NCBI RefSeq assembly: GCF_030269485.1
Contig: NZ_BSTL01000015.1
Span: 186,001 to 250,000 of the forward strand
DNA from: Actinoplanes sp. NBRC 103695
GTDB lineage: Bacteria; Actinomycetota; Actinomycetes; Mycobacteriales; Micromonosporaceae
DNA length: 64,000 nt
Direction: 5' to 3'
Shown here piece after piece: positions 6,702 through 13,205 of this stretch. A program made the translations under genes and the position numbers. Within the stretch, counting starts at the first letter, position 1, and each line of letters starts with the position of its first letter. A model generated the notes under the pieces. The model saw nothing but the letters and a program-made list of their open reading frames with translations. It did not search any database and was not told the DNA's origin.

Positions 6702-8248
6702 CGCCGCACACCCGCCAGCACTTCGAGCCCGGGCCGAACGCGGCGGGCCGGCGTATCCGCCGGTGCAGGCGCCGCCACCGGCCGGTCCGTCGACGCCGGC
6801 CCATCCGCCCGCGCCGCCTTGACCACCGGCGCCGCCTTGACCACCGGCGCCGGCCGATCGGCCCAGTCGGTAGCGAGGCGACCGACGCCGGGTGCCACCT
6901 GTCGTCGCTCGAAGGGCGCACGTTGCCGGACTGCGCCGCCGGACTCGTCCGGCTCCAGGAGATCGGCCCACGGACGAGCCTTGGTCGCCGCCGCACCGGG
7001 CACGGGCAAGGGCGGAGGCATCGCGGGCGGGGCGGGCGGGTGCGGGACCGGTGCGTGGAGGGGCGGGACCGGTGCGAGGAGGGGCGGGACCGGGACGCCC
7101 CGGGAGGCGAGCAGCTGAGCCAGCGCCTCGGCCGCAGGACCCTGGCCGCCGGTGCGGTGCCAGGCCGTGACCACGGTGGCCAGGCGTTCGTGTCCTTGCG
7201 GGAGCAGGATGCTGATCGACTCCAGGAAGCGGCCCGCCGCAGTGCGTTTGACCTGCAGGATCACCTGCAACGCCGCCAGCACCTGGGCGTGCAGCGCCGC
7301 CCGTGGCAGCCCGCCGAGCAACCCCAGCGCCTCCAGCCGCGCCGGCACGTCGGCCGGCGCGTTGGCGTGCAGGGTTCCGGCGCCGCCCTCGTGGCCGGTG
7401 TTCAGCGCCCCGAGCAGGTCAGCGATCTCCGCGCCGCGGCATTCGCCGATGACCAGCCGGTCGGGACGCATCCGGAGCGCCTGGCGTACCAGATCGGTGA
7501 GCCCGACCACCCCCGCACCCTCCACATTCGCCGTCCGGGCCTGCAGCGCCACCACGTGCGGGTGGGTGGGCCGGAGCTCGGCCGCGTCCTCCACCAGCAC
7601 GATCCGTTCGGTGGGCGGAACCAGGCCGAGCAGCGTCCCGAGCAGGGTGGTCTTGCCGCTGCCGGTGCCGCCGGTGACCAGGTACGCCAGGCGGGCCGCC
7701 ACGATCGCGGCCAGCACCTCGGCCGGCCCGGTCCCCACGGTGCCGTCGGCCACCAGGTCATCCAGGGTGAACGGGCGCTGGCGGAAGGTTCGCAACGACA
7801 GGTACGGCCCGGAGGTTGCGATCGGCGGCAGCACAGCGTGCAGGCGGGTGCCGTCGGGCAGCCGGGCGTCGGCGAACGGCTGGCCGTCGTCGAGCCGCCG
7901 GCCACACGCGGCAGCCAGGCGCTGTGCCAACCGGCGTACCTCATCGGTCTCGCCGACCCGCGCCTCGGCCCGCACCAGACCGGCGCCTCGATCGACCCAC
8001 ACCTCGGTGCCGTTGACCAGCACATCGGTGACCTGGGGATCGTCGAGCAGCGGGGCCAGCGGCCCGGCGCCGACCAGCTCGTCGTGCACGCGGCCGGCCA
8101 GCCGCAGCACCGTCGTGTCGCCCAGCACCGCGTGCGCGGGCTCGGACCGGACCGCCGTGACCACCGCCGCGGGCGTCGCATCCGTGCCCTCGACCGCGAA
8201 CTGCCGCCGCACCCGCTCGGCCATGCCGGCAGGCAGGTCGCCGCTCAC
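6698..8248 (-). CDS. tadA: TadA/VirB11-type secretion ATPase with Pro-rich C-terminal tail
   Basis: A 516-residue hexameric ATPase that powers Tad fibre assembly. The N-terminal domain (VRRQFAVEGTDATPAAV...) leads to the core with Walker A GGTGSGKTT (lysine near residue 199), the acidic box LVEDAAEL, Walker B region RPDRLVIGECRGAE and the His box GHEGGAGTLHAN. The family is TIGR03819 (Rv3659c). After about residue 385 there is an unusual tail of about 130 residues rich in Pro, Ala and Arg, including PVPPLLAPVPPLHAPVP. The start is GTG at 8248, overlapping the cpaE stop (GTGA). No prepilin peptidase gene is in the operon. Confidence 0.92.
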   Translation of the reverse strand: MSGDLPAGMAERVRRQFAVEGTDATPAAVVTAVRSEPAHAVLGDTTVLRLAGRVHDELVGAGPLAPLLDDPQVTDVLVNGTEVWVDRGAGLVRAEARVGETDEVRRLAQRLAAACGRRLDDGQPFADARLPDGTRLHAVLPPIATSGPYLSLRTFRQRPFTLDDLVADGTVGTGPAEVLAAIVAARLAYLVTGGTGSGKTTLLGTLLGLVPPTERIVLVEDAAELRPTHPHVVALQARTANVEGAGVVGLTDLVRQALRMRPDRLVIGECRGAEIADLLGALNTGHEGGAGTLHANAPADVPARLEALGLLGGLPRAALHAQVLAALQVILQVKRTAAGRFLESISILLPQGHERLATVVTAWHRTGGQGPAAEALAQLLASRGVPVPPLLAPVPPLHAPVPHPPAPPAMPPPLPVPGAAATKARPWADLLEPDESGGAVRQRAPFERRQVAPGVGRLATDWADRPAPVVKAAPVVKAARADGPASTDRPVAAPAPADTPARRVRPGLEVLAGVRR

Positions 8249-9306
8249 GCCGCCGCGCCGAGCAGGTCGCGGCACAGCTCGGCCAGGGGACCTTTGCCGG
8301 TGACGGCCGGCGCCTCGCCGCGTTCCAGGGCCTCGCATATGCCTGGTTCCGCCCGCAGCGCACCCGCCAGTGGCAGCGCGAGGGCCTGGGCGACGTCCTT
8401 CGCCTTCAGCCGCCCCGGCGCCGGGCCGCGCACCACCACCGCCCGGTCGTCGCAGTGGTGGCCGACCATCGCCGCGATCCGGGCGGCCGCCGCGGTGGCG
8501 CGCAACTCGGCGGGCACCACGAGCAGGGTCCGGTCGGCGGCCTGCAACGCCAGCGTGGCGGCGTCGTCGAGCCGCCGGGGCAGGTCGATGACGACCAGGT
8601 CGCGTCCGCGGCGGGCCGCGTCCAGCGTGGCGGCCATCGCCTCCCCGGGCACCGGCAGCAGGTCGTCGTTCCGTGTGAACGACAGCAGCACCAGGTCACC
8701 GCGGCTGGGCAGCGCCTGCATCAGGGCGGGCGGGTCGACCCGGCCGTCGGCGCCGGCCAGGGCGGGCCAGCGCAGGCCGCCGACCCCCTCCCAGCCGAGC
8801 ACCAGGTCGAGGCCGCCGCCCAGCGGATCGGCGTCGACCAGCAGGGTGCGCATCCCGCCCTGCACGGCGGTGACGGCCAGCCCGGCGGCGAGGATGCTGG
8901 CGCCCGCGCCACCCCGGCCGCCGATCACGGCGAGCACGCGTGCGGACGTACGCACGGCGGGCCGGTCGGCGAAGCGGTCGACCACCCAGGGCTCGGCGGT
9001 GGGCAGCGCCGCTACGTGCTCGGCGCCGAGCAGCTGGGCACTCTCCCAGGTCTCGTCGGGCATGCCCCGGTGTCCGACGATGATCACTCGCTCGCGGCGT
9101 GGCAGGCGGGCGCGCAGACACGCCTCGACCTGGTCGAAGCCGATCACGACGAGCGGCGCTCCGGCATATCTCGGGCGGGCGGCGGCCGGGTCGTGCGCGA
9201 CGTCGACCTCGGTGCCACCGGCGGCGGCGAGACGCAGAAGGTCGTCGAGCAGGTCGGAGTCGGCGGTGACCACGAGCGGCAGACGCGGTCCGGGCGACAG
9301 GGGCAT
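8245..9306 (-). CDS. CpaE-like MinD-type ATPase (septum site-determining protein Ssd family)
   Basis: A 353-residue protein and first gene of the tad operon. The N-terminal pseudo-receiver part (about 1-115) precedes a ParA/MinD-like domain whose P-loop is deviant: VIGGRGGAGASILAAGLAV rather than KGGVGKT, lacking the usual GKT lysine. A LLVDADPLGGGLDLVLG box and VVIDLPR follow. This matches TIGR03815 (CpaE_hom_Actino; Rv3660c/Ssd), involved in Tad localisation and, in mycobacteria, reported to affect septation. The ATG at 9306 has GGAGG seven bases upstream. The stop overlaps the tadA GTG. Confidence 0.88.
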   Translation of the reverse strand: MPLSPGPRLPLVVTADSDLLDDLLRLAAAGGTEVDVAHDPAAARPRYAGAPLVVIGFDQVEACLRARLPRRERVIIVGHRGMPDETWESAQLLGAEHVAALPTAEPWVVDRFADRPAVRTSARVLAVIGGRGGAGASILAAGLAVTAVQGGMRTLLVDADPLGGGLDLVLGWEGVGGLRWPALAGADGRVDPPALMQALPSRGDLVLLSFTRNDDLLPVPGEAMAATLDAARRGRDLVVIDLPRRLDDAATLALQAADRTLLVVPAELRATAAAARIAAMVGHHCDDRAVVVRGPAPGRLKAKDVAQALALPLAGALRAEPGICEALERGEAPAVTGKGPLAELCRDLLGAAA

Positions 9307-9380
9307 CGGGCCTCCAGGTGAGCGGTGGGCTCACACCGTGGCTCGTTCGCGACCGTCCCGGCGGCGGACGATCGCCTTCC

Positions 9381-9408
9381 TGTGGACAACCCCGTTACCT
9401 GTGGATAA
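9381..9408. promoter_or_regulatory. Pair of DnaA-box-like sequences
   Basis: TGTGGACAA (9381-9389) and TGTGGATAA (9400-9408) lie in the 207-bp gap between divergent cpaE and the STAS gene. Both are exact reverse complements of DnaA boxes (TTGTCCACA and TTATCCACA). A nearly identical pair occurs at 23224-23250 and a single copy at 11165-11173. They may be DnaA-titrating or DnaA-regulated sites; binding is inferred only from sequence. Confidence 0.55.
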
Positions 9409-9513
9409 CCCGTTCGGGTGGGGCTGACGTGCTACCGGGACTGACCAAAACCGGGCGAGTGGAGTCGGCCGGTCTTGGGTATGTTGATGCGACACGAACG
9501 CGATGGAGTGCGC

Positions 9514-9897
9514 ATGGAGACTTCGATCCTGACCGCCGCCGCCGAGGACGGCGCGGCGATCGTGGCGGTGTCGGGCGAGGTCGACTTCTCCAACGCTCCC
9601 GAGGTGGCGGAGGGGATCCGCGACGCCGTCGCCGAGTTCGAGCCGCCCGTGGTCTACGTCGACCTGAAGGACGCGTCGTTCGTGGACTCGACCGGGCTGG
9701 GCGCGTTGATCGAGGGCTACCACGCCGCCGCCGAGCGGGAGTGCCGCTTCGTCGTGGTCAATCCGACCCGGAACTTCCGCCGCGTCCTGTCGGTGACCGG
9801 GCTGAACGAACTCTTCGGCCTGACCGAGATCGACGATGCGAGCATCGGCCAGTTCGGGTCGGAACAGTTCCGGGACTCCGAGGCAGCCGGGGCCTGA
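9514..9897 (+). CDS. STAS-domain anti-sigma factor antagonist
   Basis: A 127-residue STAS protein (METSILTAAAEDGAAIVAVSGEVD) with the phospho-acceptor motif ASFVDSTGLGALIEGYHAA. It resembles the antagonist at 1.2-1.6 kb but has no partner kinase beside it, so its anti-sigma factor must be encoded elsewhere. The start at 9514 follows GGAG and lies about 23 nt behind a likely transcription start after TATGTT (9480-9485). Two strong hairpins follow the stop codon, so it is probably monocistronic. Confidence 0.85.
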   Translation: METSILTAAAEDGAAIVAVSGEVDFSNAPEVAEGIRDAVAEFEPPVVYVDLKDASFVDSTGLGALIEGYHAAAERECRFVVVNPTRNFRRVLSVTGLNELFGLTEIDDASIGQFGSEQFRDSEAAGA

Positions 9898-9909
9898 GAG
9901 AGAAGACGA

Positions 9910-9970
9910 CCCCCGTCGGGGGAGACGGGGGCCGTCCCTGGATTCGGCTCCGGGGGGGTCGAGCCGAATC
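9910..9970 (+). terminator. Two tandem perfect hairpins after the STAS gene
   Basis: CCCCCGTC (9910-9917) pairs with GACGGGGG (9924-9931), and GATTCGGCTC (9941-9950) pairs with GAGCCGAATC (9961-9970), both without mismatch. They start 13 nt after the stop codon. There is no U-run, as is common for actinobacterial terminators. Confidence 0.7.
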
Positions 9971-10187
9971 AACCCGGTGATCGCGGGGGGCGCAACCACC
10001 GAGAGCCCAGGGTGGGAATGCAACATGAATCTCTGTCGCAACACAAGTCTGCCTCAGTCCAAGCCGACCGTCGAGTACCCCGCGTAATCAACTCCCCCGT
10101 TCTGGCCGTTTTCTTTCCGTCACCTGGCGTGATGGCGGGCACGGCGGGTCTGCAGCCGGGTGCGGCGAGCCGTTACACTTTCGGCCC

Positions 10188-10988
10188 GTGGGGCGCAGCG
10201 CCGCGTTTTTCGACCTCGACAAGACCGTCATCGCCAAGTCCAGTGCACTGGCCTTCGGACGGCCTTTCTATCGTGATGGCCTGATCAGCCGTCAGGACGT
10301 CGTGAAAAGCGCCTACGCGCAGCTGATGTTCCGGCTGGGCGGCACCGATGATCAGACGATGGCCCGCACCCGCGACTACCTCGCCGCGCTGTGCAAGGGC
10401 TGGCGCGTCGAGCAGGTGCGCCAGATCGTCGCCGAGACCCTCGAAGAGCTCATCAATCCGTACGTCTACGCCGAAGCCGCCACACTCATCGGCGAGCACC
10501 AGGCGGCCGGCCGCGACGTGGTCCTGGTCTCCGCCTCGGGCGAGGAGATGGTCCGCCCGATCGGCGCGTTGCTGGGCATCACGGACATCATCGCCACCCG
10601 CATGGGGGTCGTCGACGGCCGTTACAGCGGCGAGATCGAGTTCTACGCGGCCGGAGAGCACAAGGCTGACGGCGTACGCGAGATGGCCGAGAACCGCGGC
10701 TACGACCTGGCGGAGTGTTACGCCTACTCGGATTCGAGCAGTGACCTTCCGCTGCTCGAGGTGGTCGGCCACCCCAGCGCGGTGAACCCGAGCCGCACCC
10801 TGCGCCGCGTCGCCGTCGAGCATTCGTGGCCGGTCCTGGAGTTCCGTCACCCGATCCCGCTGGGGCGCCGGCTCCGGGAGCGGCCCGCCGTCCCGGTCGC
10901 GGCCGCCGCCCTGGGTGTCGGGGTCGGCGTGGCGATCGGTCTGGCCATCTACGGGCGCCACCGCAGGGCCCGCGCCGCCGCCGTCTGA
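10188..10988 (+). CDS. HAD-superfamily IB phosphatase with C-terminal membrane helix
   Basis: A 266-residue HAD-IB hydrolase (TIGR01490-like, SerB-related; the counterpart of Rv3661 in the same neighbourhood). Motif I is AAFFDLDKTVI, motif II is LVSASGEE and motif IV is CYAYSDSSSDLPLLE. The C-terminus has a hydrophobic helix (AVPVAAAALGVGVGVAIGLAIYG) with a basic tail (RHRRARAAAV), suggesting membrane anchoring. A -10 box TACACT (10174-10179) lies 8 nt before the GTG start, so the mRNA is probably leaderless. The 113 bases between 10075 and 10187 hold no other gene. The substrate is unknown; phosphoserine-like or phospholipid substrates are typical of the subgroup. Confidence 0.85.
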   Translation: MGRSAAFFDLDKTVIAKSSALAFGRPFYRDGLISRQDVVKSAYAQLMFRLGGTDDQTMARTRDYLAALCKGWRVEQVRQIVAETLEELINPYVYAEAATLIGEHQAAGRDVVLVSASGEEMVRPIGALLGITDIIATRMGVVDGRYSGEIEFYAAGEHKADGVREMAENRGYDLAECYAYSDSSSDLPLLEVVGHPSAVNPSRTLRRVAVEHSWPVLEFRHPIPLGRRLRERPAVPVAAAALGVGVGVAIGLAIYGRHRRARAAAV

Positions 10989-11140
10989 GGAACCGCAAGG
11001 CGGGCGCCGCCGCCGTCCGAGGAAAACGCAAGGCCCGCGCCGCCGCCTGAAGAAACGCAAGGCCCGCGCCGCCATCTCATGACGCACCGCCACCGCGCGG
11101 CGTGTGCCGCCGCCCGAGCAAAGCAAGGCCCGCGCCGCCA
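10964..11140. repeat. Repeated copies of the 3' end of the HAD gene
   Basis: The motif CGCAAGGCCCGCGCCGCC recurs at about 10964 (inside the stop-proximal codons of the HAD gene, with one change), 10994, 11027, 11056 and 11122. Three of the copies continue into a GAGGAA- or GAAGAAA-like stretch. Spacing is irregular (29-66 bp). The copies after 10988 are non-coding. Confidence 0.8.
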
Positions 11141-11529
11141 CCTTCCGAGGGATCGCCACGCGCCTGTGGATAACGTCGAAAACTGTCGGTCGTCGGCGCT
11201 ACGTTGGCGCCCTCCCAGTTCCGGGGCGGGGGTGGCGGCGGGGCCGCGAGCGACAAATGAAGATGACGAAAGTGTCTGACTGATTGCGGAAAGTCCAACT
11301 TTGGTGGCTGAACCCATGGCGATCAAGGGCGGTCGGGCGTAGAAAGAACGAGCGGGAGATGAGAGATCGGATCCCGTGCACGGCCGCCGGGAACCCACGC
11401 GCGATCAGCCACGGCAGGCACGTTGCGGCGGGACCTCGGCCACCACGAGTCGCGAGGCTCGGGCGGCCTCAGGACTGTCGACAACGACCCAGGTGCACGC
11501 TTGATATCCCGGTCCGGACGCGCGAAAGG

Positions 11530-11551
11530 ACGGCGCCTTTCGAGGCGCCGT
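11530..11551. terminator. Hairpin followed by TTCTT
   Basis: ACGGCGCC (11530-11537) and GGCGCCGT (11544-11551) form a perfect 8-bp stem with the loop TTTCGA, followed on the plus strand by TTCTTC. It has the form of an intrinsic terminator, but no nearby plus-strand gene needs it. It may end a non-coding transcript. Confidence 0.5.
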
Positions 11552-11557
11552 TCTTCA

Positions 11558-11666
11558 CGTCCAGGGACAGAAGCGCCCAGGAACAGAAACGTCCAGGGAC
11601 AGAAACCTCCAGGGACGAAAACGCCCGGGGACAGAAACGGCTGGGAGCAGAAACGGCCGGGCCCAG
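11558..11666. repeat. 16-bp tandem repeat array (six full units and a partial one)
   Basis: Units of exactly 16 bp with consensus CGTCCAGGGACAGAAA follow one another from 11558 to 11653, with 1-5 changes each, then a partial unit. A 16-bp period is not a multiple of three, which argues against a coding repeat. The array ends about 30 bp before the stop codon of the PH-like gene on the other strand. Confidence 0.85.
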
Positions 11667-11698
11667 CCACGACCGGTCGGGTGTGGACCAGCCAAGCG

Positions 11699-12187
11699 TC
11701 AGGCGTTGACCGCGGCCAGGTGCCGATTGCGCAGTTCGTGATAGACGGCGCGGAAGAGCTTCGGCCGGGAGTGGAAGTCGACACCCTGCGCCCAGAGCTC
11801 GGTGTTGACCGTGGTGCCGTCGGGCCGTTCGATCAGCACGGTCATGCCGCTCTCGATCTCCCACGGGCCGAGCCGGTGCGTCGCCTTGTGCAGCTTCACG
11901 TGGGCGATCTCCCGCCAGGTCAGCGTGCGTGACCGCAGCAGCCCGCGGATCAACAGGCCACGCGAGCTGACGTAGGCGCCCATCTGCAGGATCCGCCAGG
12001 AGCCGAGCACCCACGCCACGGCCAGGATCGACGCCATCACCCGGATGCCGTGCCAGTTCAGGTCGAATGCGTCGGTGCTGGTCCAGCCCAGCAGCCCGAG
12101 CGCGATCGCCTCCCAGCCGATGACGATCCAGCGGCCGGTGCCGGGCGTGTACGGACGGACCCAGGCGTCGGACTCGGCGAGGTTCAC
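11699..12187 (-). CDS. PH-domain-like membrane protein (bPH type)
   Basis: A 162-residue protein with two N-terminal membrane helices (WIVIGWEAIALGLLGW and GIRVMASILAVAWVLGSWRIL) followed by a bacterial PH-like domain: YVSSRGLLIRGLLRSRTLTWREIAHVKLHKA, a compact beta-barrel pattern seen in actinobacterial membrane proteins of unknown function. The GTG start at 12187 was chosen because the -10 box CATACT (12200-12195 on this strand) lies 7 nt upstream, giving a leaderless start. The longer frame to 12247 has no support. Its role is unknown. Confidence 0.7.
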   Translation of the reverse strand: MNLAESDAWVRPYTPGTGRWIVIGWEAIALGLLGWTSTDAFDLNWHGIRVMASILAVAWVLGSWRILQMGAYVSSRGLLIRGLLRSRTLTWREIAHVKLHKATHRLGPWEIESGMTVLIERPDGTTVNTELWAQGVDFHSRPKLFRAVYHELRNRHLAAVNA

Positions 12188-12270
12188 GGGCGCAAGTATG
12201 CCAACGACACGCGCGACGGCCCCGAAATCGACGCACATCGCCACCATCCGGGTGAGGTGACTCTAGGCTG

Positions 12271-13008
12271 TTAGGCCGCCGCGAGCACCCCATCACCAAC
12301 CGTGATCAATTCGTCGGCGCCTGCTTCCACGGCTGCCGCGTAGTGCCTCAGCCAGGAACGGAGCCCGTCCGGCGTCCCTGTGGCGTAGGCGCCGGACGCT
12401 CCCACGTACTCGGGCTCACGAAGACGGTGACCGACGTCGGCCGCGACCAGACCGCGGGGGTCGAAACTGCGCCCGATCAGGGTGAGACGCGCCGCGGCCC
12501 GGGCCACCACCCCGGCCGGGCCGGCGAACGGGCGCAGCGTGAGCAGCTCGGCGTGCACCACGGCGGCCAGCAGCATCGGCGGCGTGGTCCACGCGGAGTT
12601 GCCGACGACCAGTCCCGACAGCGCGTCGATGCGGTCCGCGGCGCTCGACGGACGGCCGAGTTCCACCTCGGGCACGACCCCGCGGGCGGCGAGCACGTGC
12701 AGCCGGGCCAGCGCCTGCCGCGGCGCCTGGAGCCAGAGGTCGGCGAGGTCGGCGGAGAAGATGCGCAGTGCGCCTTGGACGATCGGGTCGGTCACCGTTC
12801 CGGCGCGTACGTCCTCCAGGTCGTACGCGTGACCCTCGAGACCTGCCGAGGCCACCGCCGAGCGCAAGCTGATCTCGGCCGCGACCCGACCGCCGTGCCG
12901 GCGCAGCGCACGATGCCGCATGGCGTCGTCGACCTTGGCCTGAGCGGCGGAGAAGGCGGATGCGACATCGGCGAGATCGAGCAGGGGCGCTAGCGGATCG
13001 GTAGGCAC
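12271..13008 (-). CDS. Degenerate Fic-fold protein
   Basis: A 245-residue helical protein transcribed away from acs. Around residues 54-59 it has SAGLEG, fitting the Fic inhibitory motif (S/T)xxxE(G/N). At residues 159-170 RPFAGPAGVVAR aligns without gaps to the Fic active site HPFxDGNGRxxR, but the catalytic His is Arg, and the Asp, Asn and first Arg are lost. The phosphate-binding loop is therefore broken and AMP transfer is unlikely. Genes of this type are often loosely annotated as oxidoreductase beside acs in actinomycetes; I see no Rossmann motif. A regulatory or pseudo-enzyme role toward the neighbouring acetyl-CoA synthetase is conceivable but inferred from position only. Confidence 0.6.
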   Translation of the reverse strand: MPTDPLAPLLDLADVASAFSAAQAKVDDAMRHRALRRHGGRVAAEISLRSAVASAGLEGHAYDLEDVRAGTVTDPIVQGALRIFSADLADLWLQAPRQALARLHVLAARGVVPEVELGRPSSAADRIDALSGLVVGNSAWTTPPMLLAAVVHAELLTLRPFAGPAGVVARAAARLTLIGRSFDPRGLVAADVGHRLREPEYVGASGAYATGTPDGLRSWLRHYAAAVEAGADELITVGDGVLAAA

Positions 13009-13205
13009 CGCACTACGGTAACGGGCCCCGGAGGATGCGCCGATGGGCTCGTTTACGGCAAGATCCGAGCAGTAACACGCAGCGGGACGTCAACCGGCGC
13101 GCATTGCCGACCGCAGAGCGCGCTACCCGCCGCAACCCTCGCCGGGCCCGCCCGGCGCAACTAATGTCGTCAGAAAGCCCCGGTCACGGCATAGGAGCCG
13201 CACTC

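Larger units (their letters stand above)
11141..11698. other. Non-coding stretch with a hairpin and short repeats
   Basis: No convincing gene is seen between the HAD gene and the PH-like gene. The stretch holds a single DnaA-box-like TGTGGATAA (11165-11173), a strong hairpin at 11530-11551 and a 16-bp repeat array from 11558. Reading frames crossing it have no recognisable protein features. Confidence 0.6.

Noticed and set aside
10021..10087. Short peptide frames starting at ATG 10021 or 10025
   Set aside because: They are 20-30 codons without a ribosome binding site or family match. They cannot be separated from chance.
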